From contig NC_026659.2 of the NCBI RefSeq assembly GCF_000004075.3, positions 31,638,272 to 31,702,271 on the forward strand: a DNA stretch of 64,000 nucleotides, read 5' to 3'. Positions 33,413 to 44,844 of this stretch are shown piece by piece. The position numbers and the translations under genes were made by a program. Source of the stretch: Cucumis sativus (Eukaryota > Streptophyta > Magnoliopsida > Cucurbitales > Cucurbitaceae). Position 1 is the stretch's first letter, and the number at the start of each line of letters is the position of its first letter. The notes beneath the pieces were generated by a model. It was not told where the DNA came from. It ran no database searches and saw only the letters and a program-made list of their open reading frames with translations.

Positions 33413-35408
33413 TTACAACATTGCTAATTGTTGAATGTTGATGGGATATGCATAGGCTCTTGAAGGGGATGTGAATGCCATCTTAGCCAACACAATATTT
33501 GCATCCTCAGTTGGATGAAATGCATCCCAAAACAAATACCCTCTTCGATCTTGGCATGGTTGCTGAAGTGGTAAACATGTTATTTGTCCATTGTTTCTTC
33601 CTACTCCACAACATCCCTTGTCTACCACTGTAAACCCATAATTGGAGGCATTTTCAATCAAGTCGATGTTGCTCTTGTAGGTATCAAGGTACACAAACTT
33701 AGCACCAGGAAGAACACGACCGCTGTTGAAACGATCAACAAGCTTGCGGAGGCCTGAGTTGAAAAGGGTAATTGCACCATTGATCTCTTCGTTGCAACGA
33801 CTACTATTACCTTGATATCTAGCAAGCTCGTAAGGAATGCAACCAATCTGCCCGACCCCGGTCACAACTAGTTTTCGAGCTCCAAATTGATACAATTGCT
33901 ACAACAAAAATGCAAATCCGTTTTAACCTTGGCTTCAGAAATCAAACAAATGCCATCAAAATGATATATATGGCATGAAATCAATGGTTTTGGAATTAAC
34001 TGATCACTTAGGATTGAAAGCAACTAGTGTATGAGCGTTTGGAAACATAATCCCACGGTGCATACAATGACGAAAATATACTTACCCTGAGTTGGCGATC
34101 GTAATCTTGAAGAAGGGAAGAGGCATAAGCTTGAGGTGTGAATTGAGATTTGGTATTATAAAAATCAGTCATGAAGTAATTATTGAGATAGTCATTACTT
34201 CCCATTCCTGAATAGAAAATGCATTTGCTTAAATAGCAACTCAATGCTTCAGTGTCTCCTCTGAAAAACCTACTCATTTCTTCCACTGCTCTCCCAAAAT
34301 TCTCCACTTGGTTGTTCATTGATAAATGAGCACCCTTCAAATTAATTCAAACCAACATATATATATATACAAAAAATGTCAATTTAAAATAAGAATATAA
34401 TTGATTTTGTGTATGAAAAATCAAAATTATATATGTATACATGTATATACCAAATTGTTTCCAGTCTCATCTCTAATTCCAGCTGCACCAGATGCAAAGT
34501 TGGCTCCTCTTAGAAGGGCTCTTCCTCGAGTTCTACTGTATGGTGGAATAAATGTCCTAAACCCCAGTAGTTGAGCTGCAATAGTGTATAGAATATTTCA
34601 TTTAATGTCTCTTTTCAGATTTTTTTTGAGGACGTCTTTTCAATTATCTTATTTTAAAATATTCTTTCATCTATATATATGGATTTATTCAGTGAAAAAC
34701 TCGTATATAATTTCATTCCCCCACCCCACATACAGTTGCCAAAAAAACCTTTAATTTCAGAAACAGTCTTGTCCTTTTGGCCATCAATATTCTTCTTATT
34801 GAAAGAGCTTAGCTTTTTGACATATTTGCAAGTCCAAAACCAAACTCACAACCTCACATGTCCACATCAACAAATTATGTAAAAACCTAGCTAACTATAT
34901 TATTAAATGACAAAAAAGAAAGAAGTAATGTGAATATCAGTCTAGTTGAGTTGTTACAAATGTGCCTATTGAAATCTCTTCTTTCCCTTGTAGTGATTTG
35001 TTAAAAAAAAGAAGATCAGCATAGTTCGACCGAAATGTACCACCTAATGACCAAAAAGTCAGCACTTCAAGGTATTGTAGAAAGAAAAAAACTACCAAGA
35101 ATGGAAGGTAAGGAAACATATATACCTAAGACATCAACAAAGGTTCGACCATTAGTAAAGCGGCCAGTGGTACCCTGAGGAAAATCAACACCATAAGGCC
35201 TATAATTGGCTCTGGCAAGCGTAAGCAACCCATTGTTATTCCCATTATCAACTAGAGAATCTCCAAATATGAAGAAACCAGGAACTGATCCACTCCCGGG
35301 TGGATACCCCGGTGAAGAACAAGCGTTTGCAGTAGTACTCATACACAAACAAATTGTCAAAATCATTGAAGCCAAAATCAAGGGCTCAGATGATGTCCTC
35401 ATGTTCAT
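33413..35408 (-). CDS. GDSL esterase/lipase, secreted, copy 1
   Basis: Four minus-strand exons (35408-35126, 34575-34451, 34334-34086, 33898-33413) join in frame to 380 aa, the usual size of the family. A signal peptide covers about residues 1-29. Block I is FIFGDSLVDNGNNN with nucleophile Ser51, block II is RGANFASGAAGI, block III is [11 protein letters not shown], and block V is WDAFHPTE with Asp344 and His347. The family hydrolyses ester lipids or cell-wall esters outside the cell; the substrate is not predictable. Compared with copy 2, the last two coding exons are fused into one. A TATA box lies at 35471-35477, 63 bp upstream. It is in tandem, same direction, with copy 2. Confidence 0.93.
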
Positions 35409-35470
35409 CCCCAATATGATCTTTCAAATTTTGAATAACTCACAAAATCGCTCTTCTCAAAATGCTTTGC

Positions 35471-35477
35471 ATTTATA
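35471..35477 (-). promoter_or_regulatory. TATA box of GDSL copy 1
   Basis: TATAAAT on the minus strand (ATTTATA on plus) lies 63-69 bp upstream of the start codon. Confidence 0.55.
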
Positions 35478-37383
35478 GCCCTGTTTTAGTTAGGTTCATC
35501 ATGAGCTGGATGGGTACTGGCATATATATTACGCATTAATGAAGCTCTCATGTTTCTCTTTCACAAAAAAGTGTTTTTGGGGTTCCTTCAAATTACTTAA
35601 AAAACCAGCGGTGGCTGAAGTGTTTCTCGTGATATATATTTGGCTACTTGGAGATCATGGATCTGAGTTTGCTTCTGATGAGTTTTTTAATTCATTGATC
35701 ACATCATGAACAAATTTAATTTTATGGACACATCCAACAACAAAAAAGAAAAGGATTTGCAGTTTGGATTTTGGCTTTAAGACTCTATTTTCTTTTCTAT
35801 GTATATTATCGATAAAACATTAATGTGTCTTTAGAGGTGACTTTTCTTTTAATTATTTATTGGTAGACTATTTTTATGCACCAATGACATAATGTATACA
35901 CATGTTTAGTAGACTATTATTACGTTCTTACAAATTTAACTGATATATCGAACATTTTTATATATGTATATCAGTGAATTGCTCTAGCAGTAGTTTATTG
36001 TTATTTTTTAAAATTGATTGTGTTCCAAGATTGTTCACATTTTATAAAACACATTGCATTACAATTCTCTTTTCCTCTCTCTCAAATACTGCAACAAGAA
36101 GAAAGAATTTTAAAAAATGACTACAAAGAATAAAATATACCAAAGCCATTGATTTACTCTCAATCATATACTATAACTGGTGAAAAAAGGAATGAAGAAG
36201 CTAGCTTGTCAAAATCCAAACTGTTTTGGAGATCAAGTCAAACTATTAATTTCAGCTGGTTAATTAATATATGGGTGAGTTAGTTGCTGGGGTGTTTTCT
36301 TCATTGAATATATATCATGACATGTGAATTACTTTATCTATTGTATGTGGTGTGCTTGCAGGTTGATGTTGCATATTTTCCCAGACTTTGTTTAACTGAA
36401 TAGGTTATGTATGGTCTTGTGTGAAGGTGAGGTATTTGAGCGGCCCAGCAAGGCTCCAATACGTTGTTCATCTTTCGGTCATTTAAACCTCTTGAAACAA
36501 CCAAAAAAGATCAAAGCTGTCTACATGCATTAAACTCTATTAAGGGACTTATACTTTGTTTACAACAACGTCTAAATTACAATAAACTTAGGGCACAATT
36601 ACTATTTAGAATAGCTTTTTTTTTTTTTAATATATGTTGTTGTATATTTAAGGTATACAATATATTCTAACCACATTTGATTTTTTTTTAATATATTTAA
36701 GGTATATACTATATAGTCATTATTCAAATAATTTAGGATATACCGTAGTATATATTGAGGGTTATGTTTTTAGGATAATTGATTCTTCGTACTCAATAAA
36801 GGATATACAATTAACATATGAAAATGGTACCTAGGTATATATTAAAACAAAAGCGGGTATTATTACGTATAATAAATACCACGGTTGATAAGAATATATC
36901 ACATTTAGTATATCCAATATACACTAAGGTATATTATACCATATATATCATAACACATATAGAAATATATTTTAAATTACCAACATGAATTCAGCTCAAC
37001 TGACACATATATGTGTCCGAGGACAATAGGTCACGAGTTCAAACCTCTCACCCTTCTCTTTAAATTGTGTATAAAAAATTGATTTGAACCTGAGACATCT
37101 TGTCATCGAATACAAACATGTGTCAAGAGGGATTCATATAGCACAAAAACAAAAGTAGCACGTTCAAAGAACATATACAATCTATCTATGTATATTTACA
37201 TTTAACACTAAAAAAAGGTAAAAACAGCCAAACCAAGTAGATATATATTGCAACTAAACCAACACACTAAGAGCTAAAATTATTCAACCCTCTAATCTCT
37301 ATTTTCTCTCTATCTATGTATAGCTAATTGCGCGCACACGCATATTTATATATATATTTATAATGAAGGCCAGTTGAAGTTTA
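35478..37383. other. Intergenic between the tandem GDSL genes
   Basis: AT-rich and rich in TATA-like words, especially 36.6-36.97 kb, where GTATAT/ATATAC words recur. A SINE-like tRNA head lies at 36.99-37.05 kb. No gene is seen. Confidence 0.55.
36985..37090 (+). mobile_element. SINE-like tRNA-derived sequence
   Basis: An A-box-like CAGCTCAACTGA (36992-37003) and a B-box-like AGTTCAAACCT (37036-37046), spaced about 33 bp apart, suggest a polymerase III-transcribed tRNA-derived head. The tail after GTGTATAAAAAATTG is unclear and no target duplication was found. Confidence 0.4.
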
Positions 37384-39551
37384 TTAGAGATCAAGAGTGG
37401 CAAGCTGTTGTATGTTGAAAGGGTAAGCAACAGATAAGTCACCATTGAAAGCCCTTCTTGCCATGATGATATTCACTCTTTGAGTTGGATGGAATGCATC
37501 CCAAAACACATACTCCTCTCTATTTAGACATGGCATTTGAAACGGAAGACATGTTATTTGTCCTCTGTTCCTCCCTATCCCACAGCACCCACGATCCACC
37601 ACTCTGAATCCTACAAAATAAGTTTAGACGTACCCCAAAAGAACTTTTAGGCTTTTCTTTTTTATATATAAACTATCTATTTAGTCTCTAAACTTTAAGA
37701 AGCTGATCAGTTGGAATAAAGCAGTACCATAAGCTGCTGGGTTTGCAAGGATATCTTGGTTCATGCGAGAAATATCAAGGTATGTGAATCTTGAACCAGG
37801 AAGATTGGCATTAAGGTTTGAAATCATGGTTCTAAGGTTTGCATTGAAATCTCGGCTCAGTTGGTTCACTTCTTCTGAGCATCTTCCATCAGAACTCCGA
37901 GCTAATATGTTTGGAATGCATCCCATTGTTCCAATCCCTGGGATTATAAACTTCCGACCTCCAAGGTTGTAAAGCCTCTACGAACACCAAAATATTGTTT
38001 TAATCTAACAATTTATTAAATTAAAGTAGTAAAATTTGACTTACGGTGAGCTGCTGAGTGTACTGTTGGATCAAAAGATTAGCGAACTGGGGGCTATTGT
38101 ACTGGCTTCTAGTGGGATAATTAGGCATTAAATAGTTGTTAAGGTAATCATTACTACCCATTCCGACGAAGAATATGCAGCGAGCCACCAATGGAGCCAC
38201 CGTGGCGGCGCCAAGATTTCCAGTTATTTGATCCAGCGTGTTCTCGAAGTTCCTTATCTGTTGATTGAAGGGTATGCGACCGATCTGCACGTTCGCCATT
38301 GTTAATCACATTGATCATTCAATTATACATATAATGTAGTATGTGTGTGTGTGTGGCTTACAAAGTTTCTTCCAGTGATATCAAGGATTCCAGAAGCTGC
38401 AGAGGCATAATTGAGTCCACGCATCGCTCCGGTTGCTGGAGATGTGCTTGGAGGAATTAAAGGAAGCCCCAGCAACTCCGCTACACCAACAAAAATTATT
38501 CAACCAAAACCCAATTATCATCTAAATTTCATTCTACATGAACTTTACAACTTAATTAATCAATTATTTTGGTTGAAAATTGTTGTTAAATACTGTGATT
38601 AAGTGAAATTAAGCTTTTCCCATTGGGTTATTGCATTTTATTCCTTTGAATTTCTCAATAAAAAATTTAAAAAAAAATATCTTAAATTTAAGGGCCCAAC
38701 CGGGTTCGAACCGGTGACCTCTTGATCTGCAGTCAAATGCTCTACCACTGAGCTATAGACCCTTGATGTTTCTAATACACATTTTTTATAATTTTGGACA
38801 ATACAATTATGTTAGATTTTAAATAATAATAACAACAATGTTTAAATGCTAAGCTAATTTTTTTTTTTATTTGAAAGTATAGTTAAAACTATCTAATTAC
38901 TTTAATCTTTCCATAATTAGCCAATGAAAAAGGAATTTTTAACAGTATACAACAATTTTTTAGACTTGTTGAATATATATGCTCTCATAATCTTTGTATA
39001 CAATCATATTGCTTATTATTTTTAAAAATTAACCCTAATATTTATTTAATATAGTATGTGAGAGTTCATCAAGCTTGAAAGGTCATTCAATTAATAAAAA
39101 AAAAATGGGAATTAATACGAGTTCATCATTTTGAGTTAAATTTGTGTGTAAAGGGTATAGTGCATAAAAATCACTTCTAAATGTAATTTTCTTATAAACC
39201 AAATAAATTTTGAATAGCTTAAAGAAAGAAAAGAAAGCACATACCTATTTCATCAACAATAGTGTAACCATTGGAGAAACGACCAGTTGGACCTTGAGGA
39301 AAATCGATACCATAAGGGAAGTAGTTAGCTTTTGCAAAGGTAGGAAGATTGTTATTATTCCCATTATCAATCAGAGAGTCTCCAAATATGAACATGGCTG
39401 GCACCATTCCAATTCCCCCCATCCACTTTCCCTCGTATGTACTACCATTTTGCCCGGAAACTGCTGCAGCCGCCGTAATCAACACTACCAAAACACCACC
39501 CAACGACATTATTATTAATGAAGATATCCTAAACAACCTCAACTCAACCAT
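37384..39551 (-). CDS. GDSL esterase/lipase, secreted, copy 2
   Basis: Five minus-strand exons (39551-39245, 38480-38362, 38284-38045, 37977-37728, 37610-37384) join in frame to 380 aa. A hydrophobic signal segment ([20 protein letters not shown]) leads to block [15 protein letters not shown] with nucleophile Ser59, block [12 protein letters not shown], block [14 protein letters not shown] and block V WDAFHPTQ. It is paralogous to copy 1 and in the same orientation, and it keeps the last intron (phase 1, after AAYG) that copy 1 lacks. Intron 1 contains tRNA-Cys on the same strand. A TATATAAATA box lies at 39665-39674. GA-type and ATT microsatellites occupy the leader. Confidence 0.93.
38691..38762 (-). 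tRNA. tRNA-Cys (GCA)
   Basis: A 72-nt cloverleaf. The 5' acceptor arm GGGTCTA pairs with the 3' arm TGGGCCC (with G-T pairs) and the discriminator is T, as usual for tRNA-Cys. The D arm reads AGCTCAGTGGTAGAGC and the T arm ACCGG TTCGAAC CCGGT. The anticodon loop CTGCAGA gives GCA. No intron. It lies inside intron 1 of GDSL copy 2, on the same strand as the host gene. Confidence 0.95.
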
Positions 39552-39554
39552 GGA

Positions 39555-39631
39555 ATTATTATTATTATTATCTACTTATTTGTATGATGATGATATTTCT
39601 TTTTCTAATTTGATGATGATGATGATGATGA
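39555..39631 (+). repeat. Microsatellites in the GDSL copy 2 leader: ATT then TGA repeats
   Basis: ATT repeats at about 39555-39570 start just before the start codon of GDSL copy 2, and seven TGA units lie at about 39611-39631. Both fall in the predicted leader, between the TATA box (39665-39674) and the ATG. Confidence 0.7.
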
Positions 39632-39664
39632 GTTAATTTAAAAGAAATACGAAGGAACTGGTGT

Positions 39665-39674
39665 TATTTATATA
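39665..39674 (-). promoter_or_regulatory. TATA box of GDSL copy 2
   Basis: TATATAAATA on the minus strand, 114-123 bp upstream of the start codon. Confidence 0.5.
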
Positions 39675-40689
39675 GGATGAACAAGGCGGTGGCTTGCAGA
39701 GAAGTAATAAATGAATTCACCTGTCCCTTGCCTATGTTCATCCTACTAATTTAATTCTTCCTTATCATTTGCCCTATTTTGTTGACACTCCACTCAATCT
39801 TTACCATGTCTCTACATATGTGCTCAAAATTTGACATTTTTTTTTTTTTCATTTTACTGCATATATTTGAAAACATGGATGGGAAATTGAATAAGTTGAG
39901 GATGTGGCAAAGTGTTGTGAAGGTTGAGAGAATTATTGAAATAAATATATATTTAGCAGCTGCATGCATACGGCTTTCTGAAGTTCCCATTCCCCAACAA
40001 AGTCAACTCGATCATCATCTATTAAACTATTCTATTCTTCTTCTTCTACAACAAAATCTTCCTATTTGACTAAGTAATACTAAGTCGTTGCATCTGCTTC
40101 TATGCATTTTTTATAATAATAAAGAAAAATATACTTTCTTCAAAAAAAATTATTAAAAAAAAAAAGAGAGTGAGTTTACTACAAGTATCAGTATACATAT
40201 TTCTTGAAATAGTATCAGTACTATTATTGACTATTGCCATAAACATATAGAAACAATAATGTCCAACTTGAGAAATAATTTAATTGCGGTCAAGTAGTAG
40301 TAGTAGTTGAATAAAAGCAATCTGGTTTTGAGGCACCACGTATTATTCAACTCTCTGATCACAAATCAGAGAGAAGGCTTTAATATAATGGAGTTACTCC
40401 ATTATTATTATTGGCTATATGCTTTATACGTCAACGAAGGGTGTGAAGAGTATATCTTTTATCTTTCTTTCAGCTTTCTTCACCAAGGTGGAAACCACTA
40501 GGTCAGCTTTAGTTTACCCTAGTTAGCTTTGGAAATTGAAATGAACTATATCATATCAAATGGTAAGGATATTTTAATTCATTTATGCGACAATGACTTG
40601 AAATCGTAATTACAAATATCAAGATATAGTGTGTACTGAGAGAATTAAATGGTATGATTATGAAATACAGGTTTCACCTCTTTGAACTT
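39675..40689. other. Intergenic upstream of GDSL copy 2
   Basis: AT-rich with an AGT microsatellite at about 40294-40308. No gene is seen. Confidence 0.55.
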
Positions 40690-42115
40690 GCTTTTGGCCT
40701 CAATATATAAACCACAACAAATTCACTATTTCTCCGGTTAATGTGAATTCAAACAGATTGAATAGGGTGGCTAAAATATGGAGTATTACACTGCATAGTA
40801 CTCTTACCCATCAATGTAATTACTTGGGTGTTCCTTTGGGTGGTAAACTACTGACAAAGCATTTCTAGGCCAATACCATAGAAAAAATCCACAGAAAAAT
40901 CAACGATGGGAAATATTCATATCTTTTCAAAGGAGGCAAAATTACATTGACAAACTTCACTCTTGCTAGTCAACCTACTTACCAACTTTCTTTCGGTATT
41001 CAAAGCTCCATCATCAGTTTGTAAGGATATTGAGAAGATTTGGAGAAATTCTAAAGACACAATCGCAATATTCATCTCATCAGATGGCCAATTATCACAT
41101 CTCCATAAGGAGAAGGGGTCTTGAGATTAGTCGCATAAAAGAAACAAATTTTGCTCTTCTATGTAAATGGCTATGGCAATTTATAAATGAAACAGATCCT
41201 CTATGGAAACGTATTATATTGGCCAAATATGAACAATCTCATCTGGAAGGCTTTCCTTTAAAGAGAAAATACCGTCGTAGCAACAATTATTAAAGGAGTG
41301 GATTGGTTCAGCTCCCATACAAACTGACAAACTGGAAAATAAAAAATGGTGATAGTATGTGTTTCTGGTATGACCCTCTAGGACGTAAATAGTCCTCTCT
41401 ATCTTCACAAGCCTAGGCTTTTTTGGCACACAACTAGGGAAGGATAGCTCCATCAAAGATATGTGGAACACCGACACTCTTGACTGAGATCTTAATCTTA
41501 GAAGATCTCTTCGTAGCTAGGAAGTCAGTCAATGGATCGACCTTAAATCCTCTCTTCATGTTTTGATTCAAGGAAGTGGTCGTGACATCCCCCTATGGAA
41601 CCTAAACAAAAACGGGGATTTTACTGTCGCATCTATAAAAAAGATGATTCACACCATTGATCAATGTTTGAATATTTATGATCCAGCCATAGTTCAAAAT
41701 CTGTGGAGTTCTTGCATTTCGAAAAAGTGTAAATTTTTTACATGGTCTATTATACATGAAAGCATCAACAAGATTGCAATCTTACAAAAGAGGCTCCCCA
41801 ACATGACATTAAATCCAAACTGGTGTGTGACGATGCGTAGAAGAAAGGAAGAGGACATGGATCACTTCTTCTTAAATTGTTCCTATGCTTCATCTATTTG
41901 CGAGAGGCTGAAGCTGTTGCTAAAGCTGGAATACAAAACAACAAAATGCATCATCTTCGTGTATAGAAGTGTGCAGGGTGAAACAAAAAAACAGAAAGGA
42001 GATCATAGCATTCAATTCTCTTACGATCACACTTGGGAGCATTTGGCTTGAAAAAAATGTTGAAAAGTCACCTTCTAGACTATGGGAAGACATAAAGGCG
42101 TGACGGAATAAATAA
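40690..42115 (+). mobile_element. 5'-truncated LINE: end of reverse transcriptase and zf-RVT domain
   Basis: The translated plus strand shows the end of a plant non-LTR reverse transcriptase (NYLGVPLGG, KINDGKYSYLFKGGKITL), then the RGLEISRIKETNFALLCKWL type of motif. A zf-RVT domain lies at about 41563-41930, with CKFFTWSIIHESINKIAIL and DHFFLNCSYAS. The parts lie in different frames with stops between, so the copy is dead. The 5' end with the rest of the polymerase and ORF1 is missing. I did not find a poly-A tail or target duplication. It ends just upstream of the DUF247 gene and may supply part of its promoter. Confidence 0.85.
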
Positions 42116-42239
42116 ATCAAATACTAAAATAGCACGTGACAGAATCTACGTTGAGAGGAAAAATCTTATCCACTTGATTCAAATAATCCAATCAGAAATT
42201 TGGCTCTGTGCAGATACCTCGTACTTCACTTCCTCGCCA

Positions 42240-43853
42240 ATGGCTTCCGGATTCTCCATTCTCACCGGAACCTTCGATAAATCTCAGTGGCTTCATCAAA
42301 TCAACAATCTAGTCAACCAAGATGCCCTCCTGGCAGCCTCTCAGATCCCCATTTCCGTCTTCCGGCTCCCTGAATCCGTCCACGACGTCGACCCCACTGC
42401 TTACCTCCCCCGCCATGTTGCCTTCGGACCTTTCCACCATTTCCAGCCAGAGCTTTACAAGATGGAGTTGTTCAAACTTGGCAAAGCCAAGAATCTGAAA
42501 TGGGGTCCCCAAATCCATAAGCTCTCAGATCGGCTTACGCCATTGGAGCTCAAAATCCGAGCTTGTTTTGACCAAGCCCTTGAAATTAATGGTGAAACCT
42601 TATCATGGCTACTTCTAATTGATGGTTTGTTTTTAATTTACCTACTTCAAAATGAGTATATGAATTGTCCCCTTACGTTCCCTTCAGAGATATTTTATGG
42701 GAAGTTATGGTCTGAGTTTGAGATTGTTTGTGATATGGTAAAGCTTGAGAATCAGATTCCATTGTTTGTTCTTAATGAAATCTGCCCCGAAGAACCCATC
42801 AACTTCTTGGCTCCTTCTCTGTACCAATTTTGTGTATCTGTTTCCCCATTTCAATTGCCCTGTTTTAACCCTCGACTGGAATGTTTTGGATTCTCTTCTT
42901 ATTTGCCTGAAATCTTCGATTTGTCTCATCATTTACTACATTTTCTCTATTCTCTAATTTTGCTTATTCCCAATGAGAGGGTTGTATTTGTGGCTCATTG
43001 TTTTCGAATGGATAATTCTTCTTCTTCTTCTTCTTCTGTTGAATTTCTTAGCGAGTGCTTGGACATTTTGGGCTCTGTTATTAACATAGCCTTCATTCAA
43101 CAGATCAAAGAGACCATTGGTTTAATCCAACGCTTGTTAAGACTTTTGAGCTTTATAACTAAACCAAATTTGGCTGAGAAAACCCCCCTTTTAATTATCC
43201 CTTCTGCATCAGACTTGAAATCTGCTGGATTCACTTTCAAGTCCACCAAAAATGGCATCCTGAAGAGTAATTTTGATGAGACAACACTCACTCTAACATT
43301 GCCTTGTATTCATCTTGATGGGTTTACTCATGTCTTGCTCAAGAATCTAGTGGCATTTGAAGCAATGGCAGAGCTGAATCCGCCTTGTTTGGCTAATTAC
43401 ACTGCGCTGATGAATGGATTGTTGAGAAATTCCAAAGACTTGAAGGTTTTGGAGAAAGCAGAGATTGTTCATAACCATTTGAACAGTGAAGAAGAGGCTG
43501 CGGAGTTGTTTTATGGGGTTGAGAACTCAACCAGCAAATTGAAGAAAGGAAGCCTCTTGAAAATCCATCTCAATAGTGGTTTTAATTTTGAGAATGGAAG
43601 TAAGTTTATTCAAGAAGTTGAAAGCAGCTATATTGAAATGGGGTTGGGGGATATGGTCGAGAGGATCAACAATTGTTATGGTAATTGCTGGAGAATGAAA
43701 ATGAAGAAGTTTGTGTCTGTTGTATACAAGTGTTTTGCAGTTCTTGTCGTTGTCTTCCTCATTGTTCTTGTCACTACTAGATTTGTTTGCAATTTCCTGA
43801 GCTGCCCTTTTGGAACGTTTATGAATACCACTGCTCTTCACCAAATGTTATGA
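42240..43853 (+). CDS. DUF247 plant membrane protein
   Basis: A single-exon 537-aa protein. I chose the ATG at 42240 (MASGFSILTGTF) over the upstream one at 42174 because the upstream part is not conserved-looking and abuts LINE sequence. DUF247 hallmarks include VFRLPESVHDVDPTAYLPRH followed by VAFGPFHH, KLENQIPLFVLNEI in the middle, and NLVAFEAMAELNPPCLANY in the last third. A C-terminal membrane span (residues about 505-530, CFAVLVVVFLIVLVTTRFVC) is followed by a short tail. A Ser run (NSSSSSSSV) is at about residues 259-267. The biochemical role of the family is unknown; some grass members sit at the self-incompatibility loci S and Z. This type usually lacks introns, as here. Confidence 0.9.
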   Translation: MASGFSILTGTFDKSQWLHQINNLVNQDALLAASQIPISVFRLPESVHDVDPTAYLPRHVAFGPFHHFQPELYKMELFKLGKAKNLKWGPQIHKLSDRLTPLELKIRACFDQALEINGETLSWLLLIDGLFLIYLLQNEYMNCPLTFPSEIFYGKLWSEFEIVCDMVKLENQIPLFVLNEICPEEPINFLAPSLYQFCVSVSPFQLPCFNPRLECFGFSSYLPEIFDLSHHLLHFLYSLILLIPNERVVFVAHCFRMDNSSSSSSSVEFLSECLDILGSVINIAFIQQIKETIGLIQRLLRLLSFITKPNLAEKTPLLIIPSASDLKSAGFTFKSTKNGILKSNFDETTLTLTLPCIHLDGFTHVLLKNLVAFEAMAELNPPCLANYTALMNGLLRNSKDLKVLEKAEIVHNHLNSEEEAAELFYGVENSTSKLKKGSLLKIHLNSGFNFENGSKFIQEVESSYIEMGLGDMVERINNCYGNCWRMKMKKFVSVVYKCFAVLVVVFLIVLVTTRFVCNFLSCPFGTFMNTTALHQML

Positions 43854-44306
43854 AGTTAATTAAGTACTATTGGTACAATATTGAAGTTACCAAGATGTAT
43901 AAGTAACTTGCGACGTAAGGTTATTAGACTATTACGTCCTAGAGATTTTATATTCAAGCTCCTACTATGTTATGTTCATAGGTAGAATGAGTGTTTAAAG
44001 TATTGTAAAATACTACTTGCTATAAGAATGTAACTTGAAAATCAACTACTAGTTGATGAACTTTGTTAGTGCAATTGTGTATGTCATCGTGTTGTAATTC
44101 TTGTTATCTGTAATATTATTTTTCTTTTGGAGAATACACTTTTCCTTATTTGTTGCCAGCGATAACATTTTTAATTATCTTTTTCTTAATTTAAGTAACC
44201 TCAATTTAATCTATAAAGAAAATCAAAGCTTATTAGTTAATCCTTTCCATACATATATTAATTTATTGTATATATAACATATGGTATTATTGTTTGAGCA
44301 TCCAAA
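43854..44306. other. Intergenic, no gene seen
   Basis: 3' UTR of the DUF247 gene and AT-rich sequence up to the tRNA-Gln. Confidence 0.6.
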
Positions 44307-44378
44307 GGTTCTATGGTGTAGTGGTTAGCACTCTGGACTTTGAATCCAGCGACCTGGGTTCGACTCCCGGTAGGACCT
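44307..44378 (+). tRNA. tRNA-Gln (TTG)
   Basis: A 72-nt cloverleaf from GGTTCTATGG to TAGGACCT. The anticodon stem CTGGA/TCCAG encloses CTTTGAA, giving TTG at 44340-44342. The B box GGTTCGACTCC is intact. A run of T just downstream (44378-44397) would serve as polymerase III terminator. No intron. Confidence 0.95.
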
Positions 44379-44844
44379 TTTTATTTTTTCAATTTTCAAT
44401 TTTTTTGATGACAAGATCTCTTGGTGTTACTTCTTTTAGTTGTGTGGTGATTTAGAAATTGAAATTTCACATGTATGCTAAACTAAACATATGGATAAAC
44501 CAAAAAAATCATTGCAAAAATAGACAGCCGAGATGAGCATCAAAGGTTTGTCATATTTGCAGCAAATTTTGTTGTCATTGCAAGTATGCTGCAATGATCT
44601 ACAGTAGAAATTTGTACAATTTTGTGACTACATATTGTTGTGTGGTCTATTAATAAAAAAGAGTGAAAAGCCAAGGATCCTTCCATTCTTGTGTGATCGG
44701 TTTATAGTTATAGGTTTAGTCCTGCACTGCCTGCAAACAAAAAACAATTAAGATGATCATCATGAGAATGGAGTTAGAGTTTTATTAATTAGAAACAAGT
44801 AAGATATATATAATCAGTGAGAAGAAAAGTAATGTTACAGAGAT
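44379..44844. other. Intergenic, no gene seen
   Basis: AT-rich spacer between tRNA-Gln and the truncated RBR gene, including that gene's 3' UTR. Confidence 0.55.

Noticed and set aside
24973-43853. Calling the interval a self-incompatibility locus
   Set aside because: Peptide and DUF247 families recall known systems, but unrelated genes lie between and there is no evidence on alleles or expression. Kept only as a speculative finding.
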